Positions 19,651 through 28,773 of a stretch of 64,000 bases of DNA are shown here, in pieces (the stretch's first letter is position 1; each line of letters begins with the position of its first letter). The translations under genes were made by a program, and so were the position numbers. Under the pieces are notes generated by a model. That model saw nothing but the letters and a program-made list of their open reading frames with translations, did no database searches and was not told where the DNA came from. This DNA is from Pigmentiphaga sp. NML080357 (GTDB lineage: Bacteria > Pseudomonadota > Gammaproteobacteria > Burkholderiales > Burkholderiaceae_B), in NCBI RefSeq assembly GCF_002188465.1, contig NZ_NINW01000037.1:248001-312000 (forward strand), written 5' to 3'.

Positions 19651-20424
19651 ATGGAGCCCATTCCCCCCCGGCAACTGAACGCCGCCACCGCAGAAGACAT
19701 CGCCGAAATCCTCCGCGGCCCCCGTGAGCGCGCCGCGGCCTGGATACGCACCGCCGCCGAAGGCGGCGTCACCGAAGCCCAAGCCGTCTTCGGACAAATG
19801 CTGCTCGACGGCCACGGCATGCCGGCAGACCGCGAACAAGCCGTGTACTGGTTCAAGCGCGCCGCCGACGCCAACCATGCGATGGCGATGAACATGCTGG
19901 GCCAATGCCATCGCCACGGCTGGGGCGTGCCCGCCAACCTCGTCCTGGCCGCCTACTGGTACCGGCTCGCGGCGCAACAGGGACTGGACTGGGGCATGTA
20001 CAACTACGCCACGGCGCTGGCCCTTGGCGAAGGCGTGCCGGCCGATCGCGCCCAGGCCCTGGAATGGTTCGAACGCGCAGCCGCCCTCGGCCATGCGAAA
20101 TCCATCAACATCCTCGGCGGCTTCCATGAAGACGGCTGGGTCGTGCCCGTGGACAAAGACCTGGCCTTCGACCACTACCGCCGCGCCGCGCAAGGCGGAG
20201 ACTTCCGCGGCCAGTTCAACTACGCGCGGCTCCTGATCGAACGCGGCGACATCGAATCCGCGCTGCCATGGCTGGCACGCCTGCCCGAGACGGCCACCCC
20301 CGCCTTCCTCGCCAAGGCAGGCGCCTTCTTCGCGCAGGCCTCCGACCCGCGCGTGCGCGCCCAGGCCGCGGAACTGCAGCGATGCGCCGCCGGACGAGGC
20401 GCGCCGGGAGGCGCACCCGCATGA
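19651..20424 (+). CDS. Sel1-repeat (tetratricopeptide-like) protein
   Basis: A 257-residue protein built from Sel1-like repeats, about four to five in number. These are two-helix units with the pattern A..G...A...LG..Y..G.GVP.D...A..W...AA; examples are EAQAVFGQMLLDGHGMPADR, AMAMNMLGQCHRHGWGVPAN and GMYNYATALALGEGVPADR. Such proteins act as adaptors. No signal peptide is visible, so it is likely cytoplasmic. The ATG at 19651 starts the family sequence (MEPIPPRQLNAA). Its stop overlaps the next gene's start as ATGA, linking it to the lipase-like protein. Confidence 0.85.
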   Translation: MEPIPPRQLNAATAEDIAEILRGPRERAAAWIRTAAEGGVTEAQAVFGQMLLDGHGMPADREQAVYWFKRAADANHAMAMNMLGQCHRHGWGVPANLVLAAYWYRLAAQQGLDWGMYNYATALALGEGVPADRAQALEWFERAAALGHAKSINILGGFHEDGWVVPVDKDLAFDHYRRAAQGGDFRGQFNYARLLIERGDIESALPWLARLPETATPAFLAKAGAFFAQASDPRVRAQAAELQRCAAGRGAPGGAPA

Positions 20425-21347
20425 TGGCGCGGGGCATGCGCGGCTTCACGCTTGCAGTGGCGATCCTGGTCGGGCTGACCGCGTGGGCGCTGTCGGCGTG
20501 GCTGCCATGGCCCGCGGCGCTCGCCGCCAGCCTCGCCATCGCGGCGCTGGTCCACGCCGCCATCGTCGCAGCCGGCTTCGGATTGGCCAAGGCGTGCATC
20601 GATCGCTCCGGCGAACCCGCCCCGCCCGGGTGGCTCGCGGCCATGCCGGCCGAGATCCTCTTGTCGATGCGCAACATGTACGTGGACATCCCGTGGCGCC
20701 ACCGCTGGCCTGCCCGCCTGCCTGCGCACCCGCGGGGCGCGGTGCTGCTGGTGCATGGCTACGGATGCAACCGCGGCATCTGGCGCAACCTGGATACGTG
20801 GCTGGCGGCGCGCGGATGGGCCGTGGCCGCGCTCGACCTGGAACCGCCCCGGGCGGGTATCGACGATTTCGGCAGGCTGGTCGCCGCCGAGGCCGCGGCG
20901 CTGGCGGCACGCACGGGATGCCCACGGATTACCGTCATCGCCCACAGCATGGGCGGCCTTGCGGCGCGGGCCGCGCTGCGTCATGCGCCCGACGCGCCCA
21001 TCGGCCACGTCGTCACCATCGGCACGCCGCACCGCGGCACCTGGCATGCGCGCTTCGGGCGCGGCGTGTGCGCCACCCAGATGGTGCCCGACAACCCCTG
21101 GCTCGCGGCGCTGTGCGCCGCCGAACGGCCGGACGTGGCCGATCGCTGCACCTGCATCGCGTCGCATCACGACAACATCGTCTGCCCGGTCGGCCGGGCG
21201 CTGCTGCCGGGCGCCGCCGCCACGCTGGTGGTGAGCCGCGTGGCCCACATGGCGCTGGTGCACGATCCCGCGGTACGCGCCTTCCTCGAAGAGCGCCTCG
21301 AGCAACTGCACCCGCACCCCTCGTCGGCGAAAAGCGACGCGGCCTGA
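20421..21347 (+). CDS. Membrane-anchored alpha/beta hydrolase (lipase-like)
   Basis: A 308-residue alpha/beta hydrolase preceded by two hydrophobic segments (about residues 9-30 and 33-55), so probably anchored to the inner membrane with the enzyme domain outside or facing the cytoplasm. VLLVHGYGCNRGIW gives the HG oxyanion motif and VIAHSMGGLAARAAL the nucleophile elbow. IGTPHRGTWHARF is typical of PGAP1/triacylglycerol-lipase relatives, and VSRVAHMALVHDP supplies the C-terminal histidine. Translationally coupled to the Sel1 protein by ATGA. It probably acts on an acyl ester; the substrate is unknown. Confidence 0.82.
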   Translation: MMARGMRGFTLAVAILVGLTAWALSAWLPWPAALAASLAIAALVHAAIVAAGFGLAKACIDRSGEPAPPGWLAAMPAEILLSMRNMYVDIPWRHRWPARLPAHPRGAVLLVHGYGCNRGIWRNLDTWLAARGWAVAALDLEPPRAGIDDFGRLVAAEAAALAARTGCPRITVIAHSMGGLAARAALRHAPDAPIGHVVTIGTPHRGTWHARFGRGVCATQMVPDNPWLAALCAAERPDVADRCTCIASHHDNIVCPVGRALLPGAAATLVVSRVAHMALVHDPAVRAFLEERLEQLHPHPSSAKSDAA

Positions 21348-21425
21348 CGACGGCCCGGGCGCCGTCACAAACACGTCATCGCGCCATGTTTCCATTCATG
21401 TTATGGAAACGTCCTCCCTGCCAGC

Positions 21426-22313
21426 GTGACGACCTCGCCCCCTACCCAATGGCGCACCATCTGGATCTCGGATCTGCATCTGGGAACCGCTGGCTGCAAC
21501 GCCAGGCATTTGCTGGACTTCCTCAAGCACAACGAAGCCGAGACCCTGTATCTGGTCGGCGACATCATCGACGGCTGGCAGCTGCGCAAGAACTGGAGCT
21601 GGCCGCAGGCTCACAACGACGTCGTGCAGAAGGTGCTGCGCAAGGCGCGCAAGGGTACCCGCGTCGTCTTCATACCGGGCAACCATGACGAGTTCGCGCG
21701 GCAGTTCATCGGCTACGCCTTCGGCGACATCCAGGTCCAGGAGGACGCCGTGCACGTGACCGCCGACGGCAAGCGGCTGTGGGTCACGCACGGCGACCAG
21801 TTCGACGGCGTCATCCAGCACAGCAAGTGGCTCGCCCACCTGGGAGACACGCTCTATACCTTCGCGCTCTGGCTCAATCTGCACTTCAACCGCGTGCGTC
21901 GCCGCATGGGGCTGCACTATTGGTCGCTCTCGCAGTACCTGAAGCACAAGGTCAAGAACGCGGTCTCCTTCATCACCAATTTCGAGGAAGTCCTCGTCAA
22001 CGAGGCCAGGCGGCAGGGATACGACGGCGTCGTGTGCGGACACATCCACAAGCCGGAGATCCGGCAAGTGGACGGCGTGCTCTACTGCAACGACGGCGAT
22101 TGGGTGGAAAGCCTGTCGGCCCTGGTGGAGGACGAGCACGGTCAGCTGCACCTGATCTACTGGACGCACCTGACCGACGCGGGCGAACCGGTGCCGGCCA
22201 AGACCAAGCGCCGGCGGCCGCTGGAATTGCCAGCCCTGCCGTCGGCGCTGGCGCCGCGGCCGGCGCCCCAGCCGGCCCGCGAAAGCCCGCGGCCCGAAAC
22301 CGCGGACGTCTAG
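21426..22313 (+). CDS. Metallophosphoesterase, UDP-2,3-diacylglucosamine diphosphatase-like
   Basis: Calcineurin-type phosphoesterase of 295 residues with all the metal-site motifs: SDLHLG, GDIIDGW, GNHDE, THGDQFD and GHIHKPE. The layout, with an inserted helical stretch (LHYWSLSQYLKHKVKNAVSF) between THGD and GHIH, is that of large LpxH-related UDP-diacylglucosamine pyrophosphatase homologues. The Pro/Arg-rich C-terminal tail (from about residue 255) looks disordered. The chosen start is GTG at 21426; a strong ribosome site is not evident. A role in lipid A or another phospholipid headgroup is inferred from family only. Confidence 0.8.
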   Translation: MTTSPPTQWRTIWISDLHLGTAGCNARHLLDFLKHNEAETLYLVGDIIDGWQLRKNWSWPQAHNDVVQKVLRKARKGTRVVFIPGNHDEFARQFIGYAFGDIQVQEDAVHVTADGKRLWVTHGDQFDGVIQHSKWLAHLGDTLYTFALWLNLHFNRVRRRMGLHYWSLSQYLKHKVKNAVSFITNFEEVLVNEARRQGYDGVVCGHIHKPEIRQVDGVLYCNDGDWVESLSALVEDEHGQLHLIYWTHLTDAGEPVPAKTKRRRPLELPALPSALAPRPAPQPARESPRPETADV

Positions 22314-22371
22314 GGCCTGTTCCTCCTAAAGGAGCCTCGCACAGACCGGAAACCGGCCGGAAGAAGCCCGA

Positions 22372-22590
22372 TCAGCGGCGGCGTCCCAGCACGATGACGG
22401 CCGCGCCTACCACGATGGCGGCAACGCCGGCCCATACCGGAATGGCCACGGTTTTCCTGGTATCGGCCGTGGCCTCGACCGGGCCGACCTTGAGCAGCGT
22501 TTCTTCCGACGTGTACGAGAAAGTGCGGTAACCCAGGGCCACCACGCCCAGCACGATGAGCAACAGCCCGACCACCACGGATGCTTTCAT
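22372..22590 (-). CDS. Small two-segment membrane protein (DUF3185-like)
   Basis: A 72-residue protein with two transmembrane helices (about residues 4-20 and 50-67) separated by a polar hairpin containing YTSEETLLKVGPVEATAD. The KVGPVEATAD block recurs in short uncharacterised envelope proteins that I associate with DUF3185. Function unknown. It stands alone, convergent with the phosphoesterase gene and divergent from the feo operon, and its ATG has a GGGGGAAG-type upstream purine run. Confidence 0.65.
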   Translation of the reverse strand: MKASVVVGLLLIVLGVVALGYRTFSYTSEETLLKVGPVEATADTRKTVAIPVWAGVAAIVVGAAVIVLGRRR

Positions 22591-22765
22591 GTCTTCCCCC
22601 TTGGATGATGTAACGGCATCAAGATAACCGATGCTCTGCCGCGCCGCCGCGCCAAATTCCGCGGGCGTAGCATTTCCTTACGCCCTGGCGCGTGCCGCTG
22701 CGGGGCCGGACGCGCAATTCCCCTTCGCTCCCTCGCCATTTGCCCCTGAACGGTGCAAAACTTTT

Positions 22766-22784
22766 ATAATTGGTAATCGTTTTC
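22766..22784 (+). promoter_or_regulatory. Candidate Fur box of the feo operon
   Basis: A 12-of-19 match to the Fur consensus, centred on GGTAATC and followed by GTTTTC, in an AT-rich island 25 bp ahead of the feoA ATG. Fur control of feo is well established in other proteobacteria. Confidence 0.6.
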
Positions 22785-22808
22785 ATTTTCTTCTGCCGAC
22801 CGAGCACC

Positions 22809-23057
22809 ATGGCTATCCGCCTCTCCGAGCTACCTTTTGGCCATGAAGCCGCCGTCAACGCCGTCGAAGACGCCCTCCCGACCGATCCCATCGCCGTCCG
22901 CCTGCGCGACCTCGGGTTCGTCGCGGGCGAACGCGTACGTATCGTCGCGCGCGGCCCGATCGGCGCCGATCCCCTGCTGATCCAGATAGGTTTTACCCGT
23001 TTCGCCCTGCGCCGCTCCGAGGCCGCGCGGGTCGTGGTGGAACCGCTCGCTTCCTGA
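22809..23057 (+). CDS. feoA: Ferrous iron transport accessory protein FeoA
   Basis: An 82-residue SH3-like protein that supports FeoB. The pattern PIAVRLRDLGFVAGERVRIVARGPIGADPLLIQIGFTRFALRR is the FeoA core, shown here as adjoining blocks of it: LRDLGFVAGERVRIV and GPIGADPLLIQIG. The ATG at 22809 begins MAIRLSELPFG, the usual N-terminus; upstream in-frame codons would run through the Fur box region. Only 4 nt separate it from feoB. Confidence 0.93.
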   Translation: MAIRLSELPFGHEAAVNAVEDALPTDPIAVRLRDLGFVAGERVRIVARGPIGADPLLIQIGFTRFALRRSEAARVVVEPLAS

Positions 23058-23061
23058 TCCC

Positions 23062-24909
23062 ATGTCCGCCACTACCTTGTCGAATCTGCGCGTTGCCCTG
23101 GTGGGCAACCCCAACTGCGGGAAGACCGCACTGTTCAACCTGCTGACGGGCAGCCGCCAGAAGGTCGCCAACTATGCGGGCGTCACCGTCGAACGCAAGG
23201 AAGGCCGGTTCGTCACGCAGTCGGGCCTGCAGGTCAGCGTGCTCGACCTGCCGGGGGCGTACAGCCTGCACGCCACCAGCCCCGACGAAGCCATCACCCG
23301 CGACGTCTGCATGGGCACCCTGGCGGGCGAACAGAAGCCGGACCTGCTGGTGGCGGTGGTGGACGCCACCAACCTGCGCCTGCATCTGCACTTCGTGCTC
23401 GAACTCCAGCGCCTGGGGCTGCCCATGGTGATGGCGCTGAACATGGTCGACGCGGCGGCCCGCCGCGGCATCCACATCGACCGCGACAAGCTCCAGAACG
23501 CGCTGGGCATCCCCATCGTCGAGACGGTCGCCATCCGGCGCGACGGCGCTGCGCAGCTCCTTTCCCGCCTCGACGGCGGCGTGCCGGCCGTGGCGCCCGG
23601 GCCGGCGCCCGATGCCGACCTGCACCAGGAAGTCAACCGGCTGCTGCGCGAGGCCGTATCGATGCCGCGCCGCACCGCGGCGGTCGACGATGCCATCGAC
23701 CGCTGGGTGCTGCACCCAGTGCTGGGCCTGGTGACGCTGGCCGCGGTCATGTTCCTGATGTTCCAGGCGGTGTTCTCGTGGGCCGAGCCGCTGATGGAAC
23801 TGATCGAGTCGTCCGTCGGCGCCCTGGGCGCATGGGTAGGCGAGGCGCTGCCCGAAGGCATGCTCAACAGCCTGCTGGTCGACGGCATCATCGCCGGCGC
23901 CGGCAGCGTCCTGGTGTTCCTGCCGCAGATCCTGTTCCTGTTCTTCTTCATCCTCCTGCTGGAGGAGTCGGGCTATCTGCCGCGCGCCGCCTTCCTGCTC
24001 GACAAGATGATGGTGGGCGCCGGCCTGACCGGGCGCTCCTTCATTCCGCTCCTGTCGAGCTTCGCCTGCGCGATTCCCGGCATCATGGCCACCCGCACCA
24101 TCCAGGATCCGCGCGACCGGCTGGCGACCATCCTGGTGGCGCCGCTGATGACCTGCTCGGCACGCCTGCCCGTCTATACGCTGCTCATCGGCGCCTTCGT
24201 CCCCAGCCGGACGGTGCTCGGCGTCTTCAATCTGCAGGGCGTCACGCTGTTCGTGCTGTACGTGGCGGGCATCGTCAGCGCGCTCGCCGTGGCCTGGGTC
24301 ATGAAGCTGCTGCGTCGGGACACCACCGAACACTCGCTGCTGCTGGAGCTGCCCTCCTACCGCATTCCCCACCTGCGCGACGTGGCCACCGGGCTGGTCG
24401 AACGGGCCCGCATCTTCCTGGCGCGCGTGGGCGGCATCATCATGGCGCTGACGGTGCTGATCTGGTTCCTGTCCAGCTTTCCGTCGCCGCCCGAGGGCGC
24501 CACCGGCCCCGCCATCGAATACAGCTTCGCGGGCCGCATCGGCGAGGCCCTGCAGACCGTCTTCGCGCCCATCGGCTTCAACTGGCAGATCTCCATCGCG
24601 CTGATTCCTGGCCTGGCGGCGCGCGAGGTCGCCGTGGGCGCGCTGGCGACGGTGTACGCCCTGTCGGCAGCGGACGACGAGGCCGCCTCGACCATGCTCA
24701 CGCCGCTGATCGCGGCCCAATGGCCGCTGGCCACTGCGTTCTCGCTGCTTGCCTGGTTCATTTTCGCGCCCCAGTGCCTGTCCACGCTGGCGGTGATCCG
24801 GCGCGAAACCAATTCCTGGAAGGTAGTGGCGCTGGCCGCGGGCTACCTGTTCGGGCTCGCCTACATCGCATCGTTCATCACCTACCAGGTGACGAGGATG
24901 CTGACCTGA
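23062..24909 (+). CDS. feoB: Ferrous iron transporter FeoB
   Basis: Inner-membrane Fe(II) transporter with a cytoplasmic GTPase domain, 615 residues. G-protein motifs are GNPNCGKT (residues 15-22), the switch I threonine in NYAGVTVERKEG, DLPGAYSL and NMVD. The membrane part begins near residue 220, with two Gate motifs carrying conserved cysteines: SFACAIPGIMATRTI and FAPQCLSTLAVIRRET. It is shorter than the roughly 770-residue E. coli protein, as in many betaproteobacteria. Operon feoA-feoB-Cys-rich protein, with a Fur box upstream. Confidence 0.96.
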   Translation: MSATTLSNLRVALVGNPNCGKTALFNLLTGSRQKVANYAGVTVERKEGRFVTQSGLQVSVLDLPGAYSLHATSPDEAITRDVCMGTLAGEQKPDLLVAVVDATNLRLHLHFVLELQRLGLPMVMALNMVDAAARRGIHIDRDKLQNALGIPIVETVAIRRDGAAQLLSRLDGGVPAVAPGPAPDADLHQEVNRLLREAVSMPRRTAAVDDAIDRWVLHPVLGLVTLAAVMFLMFQAVFSWAEPLMELIESSVGALGAWVGEALPEGMLNSLLVDGIIAGAGSVLVFLPQILFLFFFILLLEESGYLPRAAFLLDKMMVGAGLTGRSFIPLLSSFACAIPGIMATRTIQDPRDRLATILVAPLMTCSARLPVYTLLIGAFVPSRTVLGVFNLQGVTLFVLYVAGIVSALAVAWVMKLLRRDTTEHSLLLELPSYRIPHLRDVATGLVERARIFLARVGGIIMALTVLIWFLSSFPSPPEGATGPAIEYSFAGRIGEALQTVFAPIGFNWQISIALIPGLAAREVAVGALATVYALSAADDEAASTMLTPLIAAQWPLATAFSLLAWFIFAPQCLSTLAVIRRETNSWKVVALAAGYLFGLAYIASFITYQVTRMLT

Positions 24910-24926
24910 TTTCCCGGGAGGCTTTC

Positions 24927-25205
24927 ATGAGCGCCTATTCCCTGTTCGAAGTCGCCCTGGTGGCGGTGATCGTCGCCGCGTGCGCGATCAAGGCCTTCGG
25001 CCGGTTCGCGCCCAAGACGCGCATGCGCCTGCAGTCCTGGCTGGCGCGCCGCCTGGATCGTCCGGGCCAGGCGGCCTGGCTGCGGGCGTTCGGCAGGAAG
25101 CTGGGCTCGGCCACGCCTGACGCCGGATGCGGCAGCGGCTGCGATACGTGCGGGACCTGCGGTCCCGGCGAAACCAAGCCCGTGCAGCTCCACGTGCGCA
25201 AGTAG
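24927..25205 (+). CDS. FeoB-associated Cys-rich small membrane protein
   Basis: A 92-residue protein with one N-terminal membrane helix (about residues 6-24), a basic middle (RLQSWLARRLDRPGQAAWLR) and a cysteine cluster GCGSGCDTCGTCG near residues 68-80. The ATG at 24927 has a GGGAG ribosome site, 17 nt after feoB. The position and CxxxCxxC arrangement match small feo-operon proteins (FeoC-like or DUF6587-type) thought to tune FeoB or bind an Fe-S cluster. It is not the winged-helix FeoC of enterobacteria. The assignment rests on operon position plus the Cys motif. Confidence 0.75.
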   Translation: MSAYSLFEVALVAVIVAACAIKAFGRFAPKTRMRLQSWLARRLDRPGQAAWLRAFGRKLGSATPDAGCGSGCDTCGTCGPGETKPVQLHVRK

Positions 25206-25262
25206 CCACCCGCGCGCGATCTCGCGAGGACCGAAGACCCGCCGCCCCTGGAAGCCCGGATC

Positions 25263-25706
25263 CTAAGTTCGAGGCCGCAAGTCGAAAAGACTGGTGGCCG
25301 TCAACTCCAGGACCTCCCTGCCGTCCTGGTTCAGCAAATGCCATCGCCAGCGCAGCACGCCCAGCTCGGGCCGGCTGCGCGAGGTCCTGACTTCCAGCAC
25401 CTCCGCCCGCAAGCGCAGCTCGTCTCCGGCGTACACGGGGTTGGGCCAGCGCACCTGCTCCACGCCGGGCGACGCGAACGACTCGGAATCGTGCAGCGCG
25501 GCCCGCACGGCCAATTCCATCGCGATGCCGCAGGTCTGCCATCCGCTGCCGATCAGCGCTCCGAAGCGTCCGCCGCCGGCGGCTTCCCTGTCCACATGAA
25601 ACCATTGCGGGTCGTAGCTGCGCGCGAAGGCCAGCATCTCCGCTTCCTCGATCCGCCGGGGGCCGGCTTCGATGATCATGCCGGGCAGGAAATCGGCAAA
25701 CCTCAT
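25263..25706 (-). CDS. MaoC-family hydratase
   Basis: Hot-dog-fold protein of 147 residues like (R)-specific enoyl-CoA hydratases. Typical blocks are ADFLPGMIIEAGPRRIEEAEML, FARSYDPQWFHVDREAAGGG (hydratase motif with Asp and His) and LIGSGWQTCGIAMELAV. The ATG at 25706 has an AAGGAGA ribosome site. Last gene of the minus-strand operon boxC-boxB-boxA-ech-ech-maoC, so it probably serves the CoA-thioester steps after ring opening of benzoyl-CoA, or a branched-acid side route. Its exact substrate is unknown. Confidence 0.8.
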   Translation of the reverse strand: MRFADFLPGMIIEAGPRRIEEAEMLAFARSYDPQWFHVDREAAGGGRFGALIGSGWQTCGIAMELAVRAALHDSESFASPGVEQVRWPNPVYAGDELRLRAEVLEVRTSRSRPELGVLRWRWHLLNQDGREVLELTATSLFDLRPRT

Positions 25707-25749
25707 TGCATCGTTCTCCTTGTCGTTGGCGCCATGCGCCTGCCGTCCG

Positions 25750-26550
25750 TCACGCGCCGAAACGGGGCGCGCGCTTCTCGCTCAATGCCGCCAGCCCTTC
25801 GCGCGCATCCGCGCCCGCGAACCCCATGATCTCCATGGCAAGCGAATGCTCGAACGCCGGCCAGGCGGCGCGCAGCCAGTGATTGAGGCTGCGCTTGGTC
25901 CAGGCCAGGGCGGTGGGGCTGCCCGCCGCGAGTTGCGCGGCGATGCCGCGCGCCGTGGACAGCAGCTCGGCATCGTCCACGCACAGGCTGACCAGCCCTA
26001 TGCGTTCGGCGGCTTCGCCATCGAGCGGCGCGCAGGTCAGCAAATGGTACTTGGCCTTGGCCATGCCGCAAAGCAGCGGCCAGATGACGGCGGCGTGGTC
26101 CCCGGCCGCCACGCCCAGCTTGGTATGGCCGTCGATCAGCTTCGCGCCGCGTGCCGCGATGGAGACGTCGGCCAGCAGAGCGAGCGCCGCTCCGGCGCCC
26201 ACGGCCGCGCCGTTGATGGCCGAGACGATGGGGAGATCGCAGTCGATCATGCCCTGGACGATGTCGCGCGCTTCCTGCATGACGCGCAGCCGCTCGCTTT
26301 CGCGTTCCAGCATGCCCTGCACGACGTCCATGTGGCCGCCGGCGCAGAAGCCTTTGCCTTCGCTGCGCACGAGGACGCAACGCACGCCGGGTTCACGGCC
26401 GAGGCGGGACCAGATGCGCGCCAGTTCGGCATGGCCCTGGGCGGCCAGGACGGGCATGCCGCCGGGCTTGCCCAGCACCAGTTCGGCGACACCATCGTCG
26501 CCGATGTCGATGTGGAAGTCGGGCGTGTCTACGCTCAATTGGCGAGGCAT
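25750..26550 (-). CDS. Enoyl-CoA hydratase/isomerase family protein
   Basis: Crotonase-fold protein of 266 residues from the ATG at 26550 ([17 protein letters not shown]). The oxyanion-hole blocks are [12 protein letters not shown] and [25 protein letters not shown]. At the catalytic glutamate positions of classical hydratases it reads [17 protein letters not shown], so it may be an isomerase or a specialised hydratase rather than a standard one. It lies 125 nt after the second hydratase and 43 nt before maoC. In this operon it likely acts on dehydroadipyl-CoA intermediates; that is inference. Confidence 0.82.
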   Translation of the reverse strand: MPRQLSVDTPDFHIDIGDDGVAELVLGKPGGMPVLAAQGHAELARIWSRLGREPGVRCVLVRSEGKGFCAGGHMDVVQGMLERESERLRVMQEARDIVQGMIDCDLPIVSAINGAAVGAGAALALLADVSIAARGAKLIDGHTKLGVAAGDHAAVIWPLLCGMAKAKYHLLTCAPLDGEAAERIGLVSLCVDDAELLSTARGIAAQLAAGSPTALAWTKRSLNHWLRAAWPAFEHSLAMEIMGFAGADAREGLAALSEKRAPRFGA

Positions 26551-26675
26551 GGGAAGTCTCCTTCGATGGTGGCCGTTCCTGATTGGGAGGAGGCGCGCGC
26601 CATCCCGTCCTGGATGGCGATGCGCCGCGGGGCAAGGCGAGCGCCGGCATGGCGGGAGCTGAGCTGACGCCCCGC

Positions 26676-27461
26676 CTACGACCGGTTCCAGGCCGCGGGG
26701 CGCTTCTCGAGAAATGCGGCGAAGCCTTCGCGCGCTTCGCCGGTGCCGCGCACGCGGCTGATGGTGCGGGCGGTGAGCTCGCGGACGTCGGAAGTGACGG
26801 GGCCGACTTCCAATTGCCGGAACAGGGTCTTGATCTCGGCCAGGGCCTGGGGACCGTTGGCCAGCAGGTCGGCCACGATGGCGTCGACGGCGGCATCCAG
26901 CTCCGCCGCTTCCACCACATGCTGTACCAGGCCCATCTGCAGGGCCGCCTGGGCGTCGATGCGCGAGGCGGTCAATGCCAGTCGCAAAGCGTGGCGCTTG
27001 CCGACCGCGTTGACGAGATAGGGGCTGATGACAGCGGGAAGAATCCCGAAGCGGGCCTCGCTGGCGGCAAAGCGCGCGTCGCCGCTGGCCACTGCCATGT
27101 CGCAGGCGCAGGCCAGTCCCACGCCGCCCCCCAGCGCCACGCCGTGCACGCGCGCAATGGTCGGCCTGGGACAGGAGGCGATGGCGTCGAGCATCGCCGC
27201 GAAGCGGCGCGCATCCTCCAGGTTCCATTCTTCGCTCGCCTGGCTGGCGCGCTGCATCCACTGCAGATCCGCGCCCGCGCTGAAGGCCTTGCCGCGTCCG
27301 GACAGGACGATGACCCGGGCCGCCGGGTCCGCCCCGAGCTCGGTGAAGGCTTGCGCCAGCTCGCCGATCATCCGCTCATCGAAAGCGTTGAAGACCTCGG
27401 GCCGTGCCATCTCCACCCGCACCACGCCCGCTTCGTTTTTCGTTATCTGCAGGGTTTCCAT
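26676..27461 (-). CDS. Enoyl-CoA hydratase (methylglutaconyl-CoA hydratase-like)
   Basis: Crotonase-fold enzyme of 261 residues from the ATG at 27461. Oxyanion-hole blocks are GKAFSAGADLQWM and RVHGVALGGGVGLACACDMAVAS; the hydratase glutamates are in ASEARFGILPAVISPYL. The ADLQWM form is typical of the 3-methylglutaconyl-CoA hydratase group. It starts 11 nt after the boxA stop, so it is in the box operon and probably hydrates the unsaturated C6 acyl-CoA made by BoxC and BoxD, whatever its nearest named relative. Confidence 0.85.
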   Translation of the reverse strand: METLQITKNEAGVVRVEMARPEVFNAFDERMIGELAQAFTELGADPAARVIVLSGRGKAFSAGADLQWMQRASQASEEWNLEDARRFAAMLDAIASCPRPTIARVHGVALGGGVGLACACDMAVASGDARFAASEARFGILPAVISPYLVNAVGKRHALRLALTASRIDAQAALQMGLVQHVVEAAELDAAVDAIVADLLANGPQALAEIKTLFRQLEVGPVTSDVRELTARTISRVRGTGEAREGFAAFLEKRPAAWNRS

Positions 27462-27472
27462 GTTGCGATGCT

Positions 27473-28759
27473 TCAGTAGGTTTCCAGATGCAGGCGTCCT
27501 TCGCGCTTGAGCACGGCGGCGATCGCCTCCCAGTTCAGGCCGGCCTGCAGCGCCACGTCGCGCAGTGCGAGGACGACGCCCTCCTCCATGCTCTTGAGGC
27601 CGCACACGTAGAAATGGGCGTTGGCGTCCTGCAGCAGTTCGACCAGGTCGGCCGCGCGTTCGCGCATCAGGTCCTGAACGTAGCGCTTGGGCGCGCCGGG
27701 CGCCCGCGAGAACGCGAGATTGATATCGATGAAATCCTTGGGCAGGCTCATCAGCGGGCCGAAATACGGCAGTTCTTCCTTCGTGCGCGCGCCGAAGAAG
27801 AGCATCAGCTTGCCGCCTTCGAAACGGCCCTTGCCGCGCAGCCTGCGGCGCCATTCGGTCATCGCCCGCATCGGCGCGCTGCCGGTGCCGGTACAGATCA
27901 TGACGATGTGCGATCGCGGATGATTGGGCATCAGGAAAGATGCGCCGAACGGCCCGATGACCTGGACCTTGTCGCCCACCTTGAGGTCGCACACGTAGTT
28001 GGAGCAAAGCCCCTGCACCGGGTTGCCCTGGTGGTCGGCGGTCACCCGCTTGACCGTCAGCGACACGTTGTTGTAGCCGGGCCGCTCGCCGTTGCGCGGA
28101 CTGGCGATGGAGTACTGGCGCGCGTGGTGCGCGCGCCCCTGGGCGTCGGCGCCGGGCGGCACGATGCCTATGGACTGGCCCTCCAGCACCGGGAACGGCA
28201 TGGAGCCGAAATCGAGCACGATGTGATGCGTCTCGTTCTGGGTACCTGGCTCGTTGACCCGCACGTTGCCGACCACCGTGGCGGTGATCGGATTGCGGGG
28301 TCCGTAGAGGTTCGTATAGGCATGGGCGGCGGACCACGGCGGCGTGGTGGCGCCGTAGGCCGCGGAGTTGAACGGCGCCTCGCCGGCGGAGGCGTCATCC
28401 GGCGCACCGGCGGCCGGCTCGGCTTCGGCCGTGGCCGGCAGCTCGTCGATCGCTTCGGCGCCGGCCGCCGCGAGCTGCTCGGGAGTCAGCTCGTCGGGCA
28501 GCGTGTCCCAGGTGAACTGCTCTTCGATGCCGTAGGCCGCAGCCTTGGGCACGGACCGCCAGTTGTCGATCGCGCCGGTGGGGCACGGCGGCACACAGGC
28601 CATGCACCCGTTGCACACGTCGGCCCGCACGACGTAGTTGCTGTCGTCGTGCGTGATGGCGCCGACCGGGCACGTCGCTTCGCAGGTGTTGCAGCGTATG
28701 CAGATTTCCGGGTCGATCAGGTGCTGCTTGATGACGACCGTTTGAACTGGCGTATCCAT
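27473..28759 (-). CDS. boxA: Benzoyl-CoA 2,3-epoxidase reductase subunit BoxA
   Basis: NADPH-dependent reductase that feeds electrons to the BoxB epoxidase. It has 428 residues in two parts. An N-terminal 2[4Fe-4S] ferredoxin domain carries [16 protein letters not shown] and [18 protein letters not shown]-terminal ferredoxin-NADP reductase-like domain carries [13 protein letters not shown] for [15 protein letters not shown] for NADP, and the terminal HLETY. The Ala/Pro/Glu-rich linker at about residues 90-130 is typical. The start [21 protein letters not shown] is the conserved one, 14 nt after boxB. Confidence 0.96.
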   Translation of the reverse strand: MDTPVQTVVIKQHLIDPEICIRCNTCEATCPVGAITHDDSNYVVRADVCNGCMACVPPCPTGAIDNWRSVPKAAAYGIEEQFTWDTLPDELTPEQLAAAGAEAIDELPATAEAEPAAGAPDDASAGEAPFNSAAYGATTPPWSAAHAYTNLYGPRNPITATVVGNVRVNEPGTQNETHHIVLDFGSMPFPVLEGQSIGIVPPGADAQGRAHHARQYSIASPRNGERPGYNNVSLTVKRVTADHQGNPVQGLCSNYVCDLKVGDKVQVIGPFGASFLMPNHPRSHIVMICTGTGSAPMRAMTEWRRRLRGKGRFEGGKLMLFFGARTKEELPYFGPLMSLPKDFIDINLAFSRAPGAPKRYVQDLMRERAADLVELLQDANAHFYVCGLKSMEEGVVLALRDVALQAGLNWEAIAAVLKREGRLHLETY

Positions 28760-28773
28760 GATGAAGCCGCTGC

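Noticed and set aside
17068-20193. A 1041-codon open frame on the minus strand opposite the siderophore receptor and Sel1 genes
   Set aside because: It is antisense to two genes with clear family matches, has low-complexity His/Val/Gly-rich translation and no domain. Long antisense frames are expected in GC-rich coding DNA.
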